Below are positions 17,875-26,272 of a stretch of DNA of 64,000 nt, piece after piece. Made by a program: the position numbers and the translations under genes. The stretch's first letter is position 1; every line of letters begins with the position of its first letter. Source of the DNA: JBBRBB01 sp038206235. GTDB lineage: Bacteria; Bacteroidota; Bacteroidia; Chitinophagales; Chitinophagaceae. The notes under the pieces were generated by a model. It did not search any database. It had not been told where the DNA came from and worked only from the letters and a program-made list of their open reading frames with translations. The stretch is from contig JBBRBB010000009.1 of NCBI GenBank assembly GCA_038206235.1, forward strand, positions 1 to 64,000, in the 5' to 3' direction.

Positions 17875-17992
17875 GCGAGCACAATGAATTTTGTTCCGCC
17901 AATAAAACTCATCAGGTAAGGCTACTACCATTTTTTGAACTCCTCATCAAAACAACACCGATTGCAGAAGTGTAAGCATAAACTTTCATCGG
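17875..17992. repeat. ~118-bp repeat, copy A (left of cheB)
   Basis: This stretch closely matches 19278-19393 in direct orientation. Shared blocks include ATGAATTTTGTTCCG, AACACCGATTGCAG and TTTCATCGG, with roughly four in five bases identical by eye. Inside, ACCGAT and ATCGG are inverted, so the 3' part can form a hairpin. It lies between the AI-2E transporter and CheB genes. Confidence 0.75.
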
Positions 17993-18089
17993 CTAAAAGT
18001 TGGCAAATGCAGATGGAAGAATTTTTGCATGATGATTATTCATAGCTTTGTTTCGTTTCTTAAAAATTATTTTTGATATACACAAAAAA

Positions 18090-19088
18090 ATGAACAACCC
18101 AAAATTTATAATCGTAGTGGGGGCTTCAGCTGGGGGAATGAATGCACTATCAGAATTAGTTTCACAATTCAAACAAGAAATGGACGCAGCCGTTTTTATC
18201 GTAATGCACTTATCCAGAACAAGCATTAGCGATTTTCTGGTTCATCGTCTTCAGCCCCATACTTCTTTGCAATGTGAAATAGCAAAAGAAAACGCAGCAA
18301 TAGAAAAAGGTCATATTTACATTGCGGCTGCTAACCAGCATTTGCTTGTAAAAAAAAATAAAATAATTCTGGGTCGCGGACCCGATGAGAATCGCTGGCG
18401 TCCATCCATTGATGTGTTGTTCCGCTCAGCCGCAGCCGCTTACAGTACAAGAGTTATTGGCGTTATATTAACCGGCTCACTTGACGATGGCACCACAGGC
18501 ATGGCAGCCATTAAGAGAAGCGGCGGCGGCTGCATAGTACAGGATCCAAATGAAGCAGAATATCCCGACATGCCCCTCTCCGTTCTTAATAACATAGAAG
18601 TGGATTATTGCATTTCACTCAGCAAAATGGGTGATGCAATTTTTGATATAACGCAAACAGACCCCGAAGAAATAGCAGCCCCGCCCGATGTTGTTATTGA
18701 ATCTGAAATTGCTGAAAGAGTGGTAGTAGATTATGATCATGTTAAGAAACTTGGTGATAAAAGCATTTATGCCTGCCCTGATTGTGGCGGAGGTTTGTGG
18801 AATATCGCCAATGGAAGCGGCAATGTGAACCGTTACCGTTGCCATATCGGGCATTCCTATTCAGAAAATGATTTGGTAATTAAACAGGGTGAAATATTAG
18901 AATCTACTCTATGGATAGCTTTACGAATAATGGAGGAACGCAGAAACCTGCTGAAGAAAATGGAAGATGATAACAGTAAAAAAGGATTATCAAAAATGGC
19001 AGCAAGCTATCGGGGAAAAGGCGAAGACATACAGTTTCATGTTGACAAGATGAAAGAGGTTTTATATGCTACACAAAACACGCTTTAA
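18090..19088 (+). CDS. CheB-type methylesterase without receiver domain
   Basis: Protein-glutamate methylesterase of about 332 residues. I start it at the ATG at 18090; the longer TTG frame adds 14 residues without support. The catalytic triad is visible: Ser13 in VGASAGG, His40 in VMHLS and Asp132 in GSLDDGTTG. There is no N-terminal receiver domain. After the esterase (1-190) comes a C-terminal module with a zinc-ribbon-like CPDCGG...YRCHIGH (about 230-260) and a helical tail, typical of orphan CheB proteins outside classical chemotaxis clusters. No CheR, MCP or CheA is in the window, so the target is unknown. Confidence 0.88.
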   Translation: MNNPKFIIVVGASAGGMNALSELVSQFKQEMDAAVFIVMHLSRTSISDFLVHRLQPHTSLQCEIAKENAAIEKGHIYIAAANQHLLVKKNKIILGRGPDENRWRPSIDVLFRSAAAAYSTRVIGVILTGSLDDGTTGMAAIKRSGGGCIVQDPNEAEYPDMPLSVLNNIEVDYCISLSKMGDAIFDITQTDPEEIAAPPDVVIESEIAERVVVDYDHVKKLGDKSIYACPDCGGGLWNIANGSGNVNRYRCHIGHSYSENDLVIKQGEILESTLWIALRIMEERRNLLKKMEDDNSKKGLSKMAASYRGKGEDIQFHVDKMKEVLYATQNTL

Positions 19089-19277
19089 GAATTTTTCTCC
19101 GCAGCGTTTTACATTCCCTGAATAAGAAAATTCTCTAAGTTTCACGTATTATGCCGGCAAAAAAATAAAACCAAGCCTCCAAACACGCATTTCCTGTTGT
19201 GAAGGAAGCACGCAGGAATAAATGTGTGTTCATTTGTTCGCAACGCAAAGATTAGTTATTTGTAATGCTTTGCATGC

Positions 19278-19393
19278 AGAGCATAATGAATTTTGTTCCG
19301 GCAATAAACTCACCCACCAAAGCTACTGACCATTCTTTGAACTCTCAACAAAGCAACACCGATTGCAGCATTGTCAGCATAAATTTTCATCGG
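19278..19393. repeat. ~118-bp repeat, copy B (right of cheB)
   Basis: Direct copy of the element at 17875-17992, ending in a better hairpin (ACCGAT ... ATCGGT). With copy A it brackets the cheB gene. No open frame is conserved between the two copies. Confidence 0.75.
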
Positions 19394-19454
19394 TGAAAAA
19401 AATTTTGAAAGGAAAAAAGTGATCACACCTTTTCTCCCTGCTGCCCGGTTATTG
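19394..19454. other. remaining intergenic sequence right of repeat B
   Basis: With the repeat this completes the 366-base gap between cheB and the retropepsin-like gene. It contains AAAAGTGATCACACC, a partial match to the palindrome seen at 23905, and otherwise nothing recognised. Confidence 0.4.
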
Positions 19455-19835
19455 TTATTTAAGTTTAAGCGTTGGAAGAAAGGGGGATTCCGGACGCGGA
19501 GTAATCGTTTTTCTAATGGGGTCAGCAATCAAGTCCAATGCTTCCATTATTATTTGCCCCACCAATGGTTCACAACCGGGCGGACCGATAAGACAATCGG
19601 TATTCATTTTTCTTTTCCCAATCTGAACGCTTACAGGTCCCGCGAGATTCATTTCAATTTTCTGTTCATTAGCCAGTACTACAATTCTTTTGTCAATAGT
19701 AACCAATCCAATTTCTTCAACGGCATCCTGCGGAAGCAAAAGCATGACCGCACCTGTATCTATCATTGCATCCAGCGTTACCATTTTTTCATTCTGAGGA
19801 TTTTTCAATGTGATATTTGTTCTTATTTCTCCCAT
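19455..19835 (-). CDS. retropepsin-like (clan AA) aspartic protease
   Basis: A 126-residue single-domain aspartic protease homologue. The catalytic motif is DTGA (AMIDTGAVMLLLP, about residues 25-37), followed by the flap-region strand and the hydrophobic ILIGxx-equivalent region (GPPGCEPLVGQIIMEAL). Like other bacterial clan AA proteins it would dimerise to form one active site. The natural substrate is unknown. Two-gene modules with a small partner occur in some bacteria, but no partner is evident here. Confidence 0.82.
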   Translation of the reverse strand: MGEIRTNITLKNPQNEKMVTLDAMIDTGAVMLLLPQDAVEEIGLVTIDKRIVVLANEQKIEMNLAGPVSVQIGKRKMNTDCLIGPPGCEPLVGQIIMEALDLIADPIRKTITPRPESPFLPTLKLK

Positions 19836-20151
19836 TGTTTTTTATTGCAAAGATATTATACTCGCTCAAATGAAGATCCAGGATTTTTCTTCACGCAATG
19901 TAACAGGTGTTTCAAAGCGTTTAACAAGGGCGTGTACCGTGCGCATAGACGTCCAAGTTAATTTTTATTTTGATGTCCCGGAGAGCCCTGTAGGATTTAA
20001 TATTGGTAGAAAAAAGAAGTTACCTGATTTGTTAGTAAATAAGTAATCACAAAGGCAGATTGAAAGTCACAAAGAATACTAAAAAAAATACTTCGTGGCC
20101 TCTGTTTCTTTGTGGGATTGCGACAGTTTACGATTAACATAACACTATATT
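19836..20151. other. intergenic, mostly unrecognised
   Basis: A possible 58-codon plus-strand frame from the ATG at 19870 to 20046 (MKIQDFSSRNVTG start) has no recognised family and no ribosome site, so it is not called. Near 20047-20120 there is an imperfect inverted pair around CACAAAG...CTTTGTGG, a kind of intergenic hairpin common in this lineage. Confidence 0.35.
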
Positions 20152-20934
20152 TTATGCAATCAAAATTTCCACTCCTGCATCTTCCAGCCTTTTTTTATCT
20201 TCTTCCGAAATACCCGCATCTGTAACAACCGTTTTTATTCTTTCCGTTTTACAAATAAAGGCGAGGCTCTTTCTTTTAAATTTGCTGCTGTCTGTTACCA
20301 GTATCACATCTTTGGCAATATCAATCATTATTCCGTTAAGATGAGCTTCATCAATATTAGGTGTAAAGATTCCCTGCCTCGTGTCGAAGCCGTCAGTGCT
20401 GAGAAAAACTTTATCAACAAAAAAATTACGCAGGTTTTTTTCTGCCAGCGGGCCTACAAGGCTCATAGAATTTTGCCGCAGATAGCCCCCGGGAATAATC
20501 ACATTCAAATTTGGAAAAGCCATCAGGAGATTGGCAATATTCAACGCATTGGTAATTACATTTAATTGGTTTAGATGCCCAAGGTTTTTTGCAATCTCAG
20601 CAGTAGTGGAACCACTGTCAATAATTATAGTATCGTTTTCCTGGATTAATTCTGCTGCTCTTTTTCCTATGGCGCTCTTTTCTGCGGCATGTATTTTATT
20701 TTTTTCAGCAACACGCTGGTCAACGCCCACATGATTTTCTGTATGAATGGCTCCGCCCCTTGCCCTGATTAATAAATTCTTTTGCTCCAGATGCTTTAAA
20801 TCGTTGCGAATGGTAACCTCGCTTACATCAAAGTCCCGGCTAAGTTCGGGTACCAGCACTTCGCCTGCTTCTTTTATGCGTTCAAGTATTTTTTTTCTAC
20901 GCGAAACAGTGAACCTTTCTTTGCGCTGCGCCAT
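20152..20934 (-). CDS. DeoR/GlpR-family sugar-metabolism repressor (AgaR-like)
   Basis: Repressor of 260 residues. The N-terminal DeoR helix-turn-helix (RRKKILERIKEAGEVLVPELSRDFDVSEVTIRNDLKHL, about 12-50) is followed by a C-terminal DeoRC sensor with an isomerase-like fold (IIIDSGSTTAEIAKNL near 100, and TDGFDTRQGIFTPN). Family members sense phosphorylated sugars. Its position 3 kb from an agaS-pfkB-aldolase operon suggests it controls that operon, with galactosamine-6-P or tagatose phosphates as inducers. That link is inference; a HigBA-type toxin-antitoxin pair and a beta-helix gene intervene. Confidence 0.88.
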   Translation of the reverse strand: MAQRKERFTVSRRKKILERIKEAGEVLVPELSRDFDVSEVTIRNDLKHLEQKNLLIRARGGAIHTENHVGVDQRVAEKNKIHAAEKSAIGKRAAELIQENDTIIIDSGSTTAEIAKNLGHLNQLNVITNALNIANLLMAFPNLNVIIPGGYLRQNSMSLVGPLAEKNLRNFFVDKVFLSTDGFDTRQGIFTPNIDEAHLNGIMIDIAKDVILVTDSSKFKRKSLAFICKTERIKTVVTDAGISEEDKKRLEDAGVEILIA

Positions 20935-21126
20935 GTTTTAAATAGTTCGTTTGTAAAGATAATTTAAGAGAAACAAAGCAGTAAAAAATAATAATTGTAA
21001 GCAGGTCTGCAATTCATTTGTATAATGCTGGTGATGAAACTGAAACGGAACATCTCAACTAATATTACCGTGTTGTACGTAATGCTTTGGCAACAGTAAT
21101 CACTTCAAACTTTCGACGCAAAAAAT

Positions 21127-21157
21127 TTTGCAGTAATTATCTAATTAGGTAACTTTG
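21127..21157 (+). promoter_or_regulatory. promoter TTTG-N19-TAACTTTG for the HigB-type toxin gene
   Basis: TTTG at 21127-21130 and TAACTTTG at 21150-21157 are exactly 19 bases apart, a full match to the Bacteroidota housekeeping promoter. The predicted transcription start is within a few bases of the GTG at 21162, so the toxin mRNA may be leaderless. Confidence 0.65.
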
Positions 21158-21161
21158 TTTT

Positions 21162-21512
21162 GTGGACGATTTCAAGGGAGAAATAAGAAGTCTTAAAGTT
21201 TACGGTAATGAGTTTTGGGACTTTTACAACAAGCAAACAAAAAAAGTTCAGGAACGTATTTTATGGACAATTCGTGTAATCAGAGACATTCAACTTGTGC
21301 CTGAAAAATATTTCAAACACATGGAAGATGGCATCTATGAAATAAGAGTAAGTTCAGGCAACAATATCTTTCGTATTTTCTGCTTCTTCGACGAAGGACA
21401 ATTAGTTATATTGTTGAACGCCTTTCAAAAGAAGACACAGAAAACACCGAGAGAAGAAATTGAAAAAGCAAAAAAACTTAAACAACAATATTATGCAGAC
21501 AAAAAAAAATAA
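21162..21512 (+). CDS. HigB/RelE-type toxin (DUF891 / Gp49-like)
   Basis: A 116-residue mRNA-interferase-like toxin. YGNEFWDFYNKQTKKVQERILWTI, the basic YFKHMEDGIYEIRVSSGNNIFRIFCFF core and LLNAFQKKTQKTPREEIEKA are typical of phage-derived Gp49/HigB proteins, which cleave mRNA on the ribosome. The only suitable start is a GTG at 21162, four bases after the promoter -7 box. The toxin precedes and overlaps the antitoxin by 20 bases, as in higBA modules. Confidence 0.85.
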   Translation: MDDFKGEIRSLKVYGNEFWDFYNKQTKKVQERILWTIRVIRDIQLVPEKYFKHMEDGIYEIRVSSGNNIFRIFCFFDEGQLVILLNAFQKKTQKTPREEIEKAKKLKQQYYADKKK

Positions 21513-21798
21513 ATTGGTTGACCTTGAAGATTTTATTGACAAGAAATACGGCAACCGTGGAACAAAGCGCAGAGACAAATTTGAAGAAGGCTACGAAGCT
21601 TTTAAACTTGGTGTTATGCTACAAGAAATGCGCAAGCAAAAAAACATGACCCAGGAACAACTTGCGGAAAAATGCGGCACGACAAAAAATTACATTTCAA
21701 GAATTGAAAATGATGCAAGCGACATAAGGCTTTCGACACTTATGAGAATAGTTAGAGAAGGTTTCGGAGGACAATTAAAGTTATCGGTTAACCTTTAA
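21493..21798 (+). CDS. HigA-type antitoxin (XRE helix-turn-helix)
   Basis: About 101 residues from the ATG at 21493; a longer frame from 21460 lies wholly within the toxin gene. The XRE helix-turn-helix occupies the C-terminal half (KLGVMLQEMRKQKNMTQEQLAEKCGTTKNYISRIE). Antitoxins of this type bind the HigB toxin and autorepress the operon. Its first codons overlap the toxin's end, including a nine-A run (21501-21509) where slippage could occur. The pair looks intact. Confidence 0.87.
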   Translation: MQTKKNKLVDLEDFIDKKYGNRGTKRRDKFEEGYEAFKLGVMLQEMRKQKNMTQEQLAEKCGTTKNYISRIENDASDIRLSTLMRIVREGFGGQLKLSVNL

Positions 21799-21914
21799 TT
21801 CAGAAGCAAGAACGCACAATAAAATTATTTGTAGGGCTTCACGGTAGAGCAATCGGAATTGCACAGATCTTTTATTAACTTTTATCGGGGCTTGTCGTTC
21901 GATGAATGCCCTGC

Positions 21915-21932
21915 CTACTTGTCCCGACACTT
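21915..21932. repeat. dispersed palindrome (TCCCGA...TCGGGA)
   Basis: A TCCCGACACTTCGGGA hairpin with 6-bp arms lies in the gap between the HigBA-type genes and the beta-helix gene. It belongs to the set of short G/C palindromes scattered in the window. Confidence 0.55.
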
Positions 21933-22028
21933 CGGGATCGCAAATACCTGAACGAAAGGTGGCACTAAAAAATTATCCAAAAAAAGCCGCACATCAATAC
22001 GGTCTTCATTCAATCCTGAGACAAAAAA

Positions 22029-23894
22029 CTATAGTTTTAGAAATGAACAACGGTACTTCTTGTTTTTATTTGTTAGCTGCATGGTGTATAAACCCTCTTT
22101 CAAAGCAGATAGGTTGATTCTTGTATTTTTATTTATCTGCAATTTTGCCATCATTGCAATATTGCCTGCCCGGTTCACTACAGATAGTGAATATAAACCA
22201 TTGGGCAAGCCCCTTACAAAAGTTTCATTAATTACAGGGTTGGGAAAAACATTTATAATTGATTGTGCACTTACTGAATTTGCTTTTAATGAACCTGTTG
22301 CCAGTTCATGTGCGCCTATATCTATGGTTCCCACTTTACGGTTGTTGCCATAATAATCAACAGTACCCCATTGTCCGCGGCTGGCGCCAATTACAGCAGA
22401 AGGGTCACCTGATGCAATACATGGAGATGTTGATTGAATATGCAAATCAGGGTTTATGGTATTATTGCCAACAATATTTTCATTTACAAAAAGCGGGTTG
22501 CCATATTTTGATTGCTTATCAAAATTGAAAGTGTTGTTGGTTTTATAATTTGTGTAAGAGTTATAATTATAGTTGGTGCCATTTATTTTAAACTGGAAAG
22601 TAAGGCTGTTACCTATGGCATTATTTTTATTATACCATAAGTTATAATTCATGGTAAGATTTGTAATAAGCGCATTTGCATCTGAATTAATCATAGCTGT
22701 GTTGGATGCACGTGCATAAAAAATATTGTTGTTGATATTTACATCCTGCATATTATCAATTACCAATTCGGCCCAGGGCAAAATATTTTTACTTGTTCCA
22801 TTTACATCGCCATCCCTTTTGCCTCCGCGGTTATTATAAAAGCAGGTATTGTTTGCCGCCAAAGCATTTTGCAGCTTCCCTTTATAGTTACCAATTTTTA
22901 AACCCACGCTGCGGCAATTATAAATAAGATTGTTGCGTACAGTTATATCCTGGGTTTCAAAAGCAATGGAAGACGGGTTATTTTCTGCGCTTATTTCAAT
23001 GCCGTAGTCTCCGTCACGTATCAGGTTGCGTTCAATCAATACAGATTTTCCTCCGTCTACATAAATGCTGGCGCCCTCTGAATACGGGCTTTGGTTTACA
23101 TACAATGTATTGCCCGATATTACTCCATTGCGTGCCTGGTCAAGATTTACATTAGTGTTCTCCCCTTCAAAGCCAATTACATCAATGGCTATATTGGTAT
23201 TGTCGTGCAGCACATTATTGGTGGCGCTGAAACCGTCAATGTTTGAATTGAAAGAGCATATTTCACTTTGCCCTGTGATATTATTATTAAAATCACAATC
23301 ATGCACATTTATATTTTGTATGGCCGCACTTGATCTTCCATATACAATAAATGGCTGCGAGTTTTGGCTTACTGTTGGTTTCGTGTTTGGGTTGGTGCTC
23401 CAGTTAATTCCGGTGAATACACAGTTTTTTATTTCTATGTTTTGCATCAGCGCAGAGCCGGATGAATTGATAAGGATACCCTGTGCATTATTTTTTGCAT
23501 TGTCTCTTGTAATGGTAAATCCGTCAATAATAATATTGCTGAAGTTGGTGATTTGCATTACAGGATTGGCAGATGCATCTGCAGATTTAATAAAAACAGT
23601 ACCGCTGCCGTTTTTCAGTAATGTAATTTTATTCGCCGCAGTGCCTGAAAATTTCCAAACTAAGTTTTGTTTGTAAGTGCCCGGCGAAATGAGTATTACA
23701 TCTCCCGGCGAGGATGCTTTGTCTAATCCCTTTTGAATAGTTAGCAAGGCAGTGGAGGGTGATACGCCATTGTTGGCGTCATTACCTGTTGCAGCATTTA
23801 CATAATAAGTGGTGGCAAAAATTTTTGCTGAGATGCAACAAAACAATCCTATTGCCAAAAGTGTTTTTCGCGATTGCGTTGCCGTAAATTCCAT
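22029..23894 (-). CDS. T9SS-secreted right-handed parallel beta-helix protein (DUF1565)
   Basis: Secreted protein of 621 residues. A signal peptide ends near FAT; then DUF1565-like TYYVNAATGNDANNG and a pectate-lyase-like series of parallel beta-helix coils rich in N-N-x-x ladders (about 90-480). The last ~75 residues, starting at INVFPNPVINE, are a type IX sorting domain. Parallel beta-helices of this sort are common in polysaccharide lyases and glycan-binding proteins; no catalytic residues can be assigned. It is divergent from the AgaS operon and may process or bind the same glycan. A 16-bp perfect palindrome lies ten bases upstream of the start. Confidence 0.85.
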   Translation of the reverse strand: MEFTATQSRKTLLAIGLFCCISAKIFATTYYVNAATGNDANNGVSPSTALLTIQKGLDKASSPGDVILISPGTYKQNLVWKFSGTAANKITLLKNGSGTVFIKSADASANPVMQITNFSNIIIDGFTITRDNAKNNAQGILINSSGSALMQNIEIKNCVFTGINWSTNPNTKPTVSQNSQPFIVYGRSSAAIQNINVHDCDFNNNITGQSEICSFNSNIDGFSATNNVLHDNTNIAIDVIGFEGENTNVNLDQARNGVISGNTLYVNQSPYSEGASIYVDGGKSVLIERNLIRDGDYGIEISAENNPSSIAFETQDITVRNNLIYNCRSVGLKIGNYKGKLQNALAANNTCFYNNRGGKRDGDVNGTSKNILPWAELVIDNMQDVNINNNIFYARASNTAMINSDANALITNLTMNYNLWYNKNNAIGNSLTFQFKINGTNYNYNSYTNYKTNNTFNFDKQSKYGNPLFVNENIVGNNTINPDLHIQSTSPCIASGDPSAVIGASRGQWGTVDYYGNNRKVGTIDIGAHELATGSLKANSVSAQSIINVFPNPVINETFVRGLPNGLYSLSVVNRAGNIAMMAKLQINKNTRINLSALKEGLYTMQLTNKNKKYRCSFLKL

Positions 23895-23904
23895 AGCTTA
23901 ATTT

Positions 23905-23920
23905 TTTTGTGATCACAAAA
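23905..23920. promoter_or_regulatory. 16-bp perfect palindrome, candidate operator
   Basis: TTTTGTGATCACAAAA is perfectly self-complementary and lies in the 138-bp gap between the divergent beta-helix and agaS genes, ten bases before the beta-helix ATG. DeoR itself binds a 16-bp palindrome, so this is a candidate site for the DeoR-type regulator at 20152. A Crp/Fnr-like site is the alternative. Confidence 0.5.
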
Positions 23921-24032
23921 TAAAAATTAAAAATAGGAATGTTTTGAAAAAAAAACAAGATTTTGAAAGAGTATGAAAGATATTTGAAGGATAAAATAAA
24001 ATTATTATTTTCGCTGTATATTTTCAAAGGGC

Positions 24033-25196
24033 ATGAAATATCTGAACCATCCCGAAACATTCTTACTTGAAAAAGGAGCTTTGCACACGGCAAAAGAAAT
24101 TGCAGAGCAGCCCGGCTTATGGAAAAAAACCACAGAAAAATTTTATACTGAATCAACTGCTATTAAAAGTTTTTTAAGCATAGCTCACCACGAGGCAAAC
24201 AGCATTATTTTAACCGGGGCAGGCACCAGCGCTTTTATAGGCTATTCTTTGCAGGGAAGTTTTTTTAGAACCATGCACATTCCCACCTTCTGCATTGCTA
24301 CCACTGATATCGTTTCGCACCCTCAGAATTATTTCAACCAATCTCAAACTCCGCTAATTATTTCATTTGCCCGGAGCGGTAACAGTCCTGAGAGCATAGC
24401 GGCGCTTGCACTTGCCGATCAGTTTTCAAAAAAATGTTTTCATTTAATTATTACCTGCGATGGCTCTGGCTCTTTGGCTGAATTTCACACAATAAATCCC
24501 AAACATATATTTGTATTGCCCTCAGAAGCCAATGATAAAAGTCTTGCAATGACGGGCAGCTACACATCTATGTTAATAACAGGATTACTCATTGCTTTCA
24601 TTCAGCAGCAAGGCGTTTGCAAAAAACAAATAGAGCTGCTTTATCAATATGCAGAAAAAATTTTCTCTAAGGAATTAGATACATTTCAGCTTATAGCAGA
24701 AAAAGAATTTCAAAGGGCGGTTTTTTTAGGTTCAGGAAATTTATACGGTACAGCAAAAGAATCAGCTCTCAAGCTGCAGGAATTAACAGACGGTCAGGTA
24801 ATATGCAAAGAGGATACTTACCTCGGTTTTAGGCATGGACCTAAATCTATCATCAACGAAAACACTTTGGTGGTTTATATTTTCAGCAACAACCCGCATG
24901 TACAGCGCTACGAAAAAGATTTATTATTTTCAATGAAGCAGGGAAATGCCGCCATGTATCAGCTTGGCATTAGTGAGCACAGGTTGAATGCCGGTACTTT
25001 GCAGAGGCAAATAATATTTTCATCAGGAAGTAAAAAAATTGCAGAAGATTTTTTACCGGTTTGCAGCGTGCTGCCCGGGCAGTTGCTTGGCTTTTATAAA
25101 TCGTTACAGCTTGGGCTTATGCCCGATGCGCCTTCTGAAAGCGGCGCCATATCACGGGTGGTGCAGGGTGTAAATATTTATCCGGTTATCGCTTAA
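24033..25196 (+). CDS. agaS: AgaS-type SIS-domain sugar isomerase/deaminase
   Basis: 387-residue protein with two SIS (sugar isomerase) domains, at about 40-200 and 215-360. The first has LTGAGTSAFIGYS and ISFARSGNSPESIAA, the phosphosugar-binding Ser-rich loops; the second has FLGSGNLYGTAKESALKLQELTDG. This pattern and length fit AgaS, the D-galactosamine-6-phosphate deaminase/isomerase producing tagatose-6-phosphate in N-acetylgalactosamine catabolism. It is the first gene of a six-gene plus-strand cluster with kinases and an aldolase. GlmS-like enzymes are excluded by the missing glutaminase domain. Confidence 0.9.
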   Translation: MKYLNHPETFLLEKGALHTAKEIAEQPGLWKKTTEKFYTESTAIKSFLSIAHHEANSIILTGAGTSAFIGYSLQGSFFRTMHIPTFCIATTDIVSHPQNYFNQSQTPLIISFARSGNSPESIAALALADQFSKKCFHLIITCDGSGSLAEFHTINPKHIFVLPSEANDKSLAMTGSYTSMLITGLLIAFIQQQGVCKKQIELLYQYAEKIFSKELDTFQLIAEKEFQRAVFLGSGNLYGTAKESALKLQELTDGQVICKEDTYLGFRHGPKSIINENTLVVYIFSNNPHVQRYEKDLLFSMKQGNAAMYQLGISEHRLNAGTLQRQIIFSSGSKKIAEDFLPVCSVLPGQLLGFYKSLQLGLMPDAPSESGAISRVVQGVNIYPVIA

Positions 25197-25216
25197 CCCT
25201 TACGGGTTATCATCGA

Positions 25217-25275
25217 AACCTCAGGTTTGCAAAACCTGTGAGGTTTGTGAATCATCATCTAAATCTGTGAGGTTT
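25217..25275. repeat. dispersed CCTCACAGGTTT element, short form
   Basis: AAACCTCAGGTTT, GCA, then AAACCTGTGAGGTTT form an inverted pair, followed by a further half copy (CTGTGAGGTTT). These are the ends of the ~62-bp element at 60085-60315 with the middle missing. It lies between agaS and the first kinase gene. Confidence 0.75.
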
Positions 25276-25315
25276 ATAAATCTCTATCAGGGAAATCATA
25301 TAAATCAGATAAATC

Positions 25316-26272
25316 GTGGTCAAAAGATTTGATGTACTGGTTGCAGGAGAATTAAATGTTGATCTTATTCTAAACCAGTTAGAGCAATTTCCGGAAACAG
25401 GCAAAGAAGTTCTTGCAAAAAAAATGTTGCTCACTCTCGGCAGCAGTTCGGCCATATTTGCAAGCAACCTTGCAGTGCTTGGCAGCCGCGTTGCTTTTTG
25501 CGGCAAAATAGGCAATGATAGTTTTGGTAAAAAAATATTAGATGACCTTGCCTTGAAAACCGTTGATACATCTTATATCTCAACAAGCTCTCGTTACGAT
25601 ACAGGCATTACCGTTTGTTTAAATTTTGATGAAGACAGGGCGAATGTTACTTATCCCGGCGCCATGATTGAGTTAAGCGCTGATGATATAACTGATAACA
25701 TGCTTCACAACGCAAAACATTTGCATGTAAGTTCCATATTTCTTCAGCCTGCGCTAAAAGAAAGTATTGTGGCACTTTTTGAACGGGCTCATTCATTAGG
25801 TTTAACCACCTCACTTGATCCGCAGTGGGACCCTACAGAAAAATGGGATGCTGACTGGAAAAAATTATTGCCTTATACAGATATTTTTCTGCCCAATGTG
25901 GAAGAGATAAAAGCTATAACAAAACAATCTAATGCGGAAGATTGTGTCAATAGTATAAAAGAGTTTTCGAATACTATTGTAATAAAAAAAGGAAAGAATG
26001 GTGCAGTGCTTTGGAATGGAAAAGAAATTTTTTTTCAGCCTGCATTTATAAATAATAATGTGGCAGATGCTATTGGCGCAGGAGACAGTTTTAATGCAGG
26101 TTTCATTCACCGGTTTGTGATGAAGAAATCTTTGCAGCAATGTGCAGAATTCGGGGCACTGTGCGGCGCTGTCAATACTACCGAAAGCGGCGGCACTGCT
26201 GCATTTTCAGATTATGATAGCATAAAAAAAATTGCACGGGAAAAATTTAATTATCACATACATGACGCTTAA
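25316..26272 (+). CDS. PfkB-family carbohydrate kinase
   Basis: 318-residue ribokinase-like sugar kinase. The N-terminal VAGELNVDLIL and GSSSAIFASNLAVLGSRVAFCGKIGNDSFG carry the first PfkB signature. The catalytic-base motif DAIGAGDSFNAGF is near residue 252-264. It starts at a GTG because no upstream in-frame ATG exists and VKRFDVLVAGELNVD is the natural opening. It sits between the AgaS isomerase and a class II aldolase and overlaps the latter by 11 bp. Likely substrates are an amino sugar or tagatose-6-phosphate; a second PfkB kinase ends the cluster. Confidence 0.88.
   Translation: MVKRFDVLVAGELNVDLILNQLEQFPETGKEVLAKKMLLTLGSSSAIFASNLAVLGSRVAFCGKIGNDSFGKKILDDLALKTVDTSYISTSSRYDTGITVCLNFDEDRANVTYPGAMIELSADDITDNMLHNAKHLHVSSIFLQPALKESIVALFERAHSLGLTTSLDPQWDPTEKWDADWKKLLPYTDIFLPNVEEIKAITKQSNAEDCVNSIKEFSNTIVIKKGKNGAVLWNGKEIFFQPAFINNNVADAIGAGDSFNAGFIHRFVMKKSLQQCAEFGALCGAVNTTESGGTAAFSDYDSIKKIAREKFNYHIHDA

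Noticed and set aside
17508..17912. 134-codon minus-strand frame at the end of the AI-2E gene
   Set aside because: Mostly antisense to the transporter; its start lies in repeat A, and the frame is not kept in repeat B.
19810..20046. 78-codon plus-strand frame between the retropepsin-like gene and the repressor
   Set aside because: It partly overlaps the retropepsin-like gene and has no recognisable family; mentioned only as a gap note.
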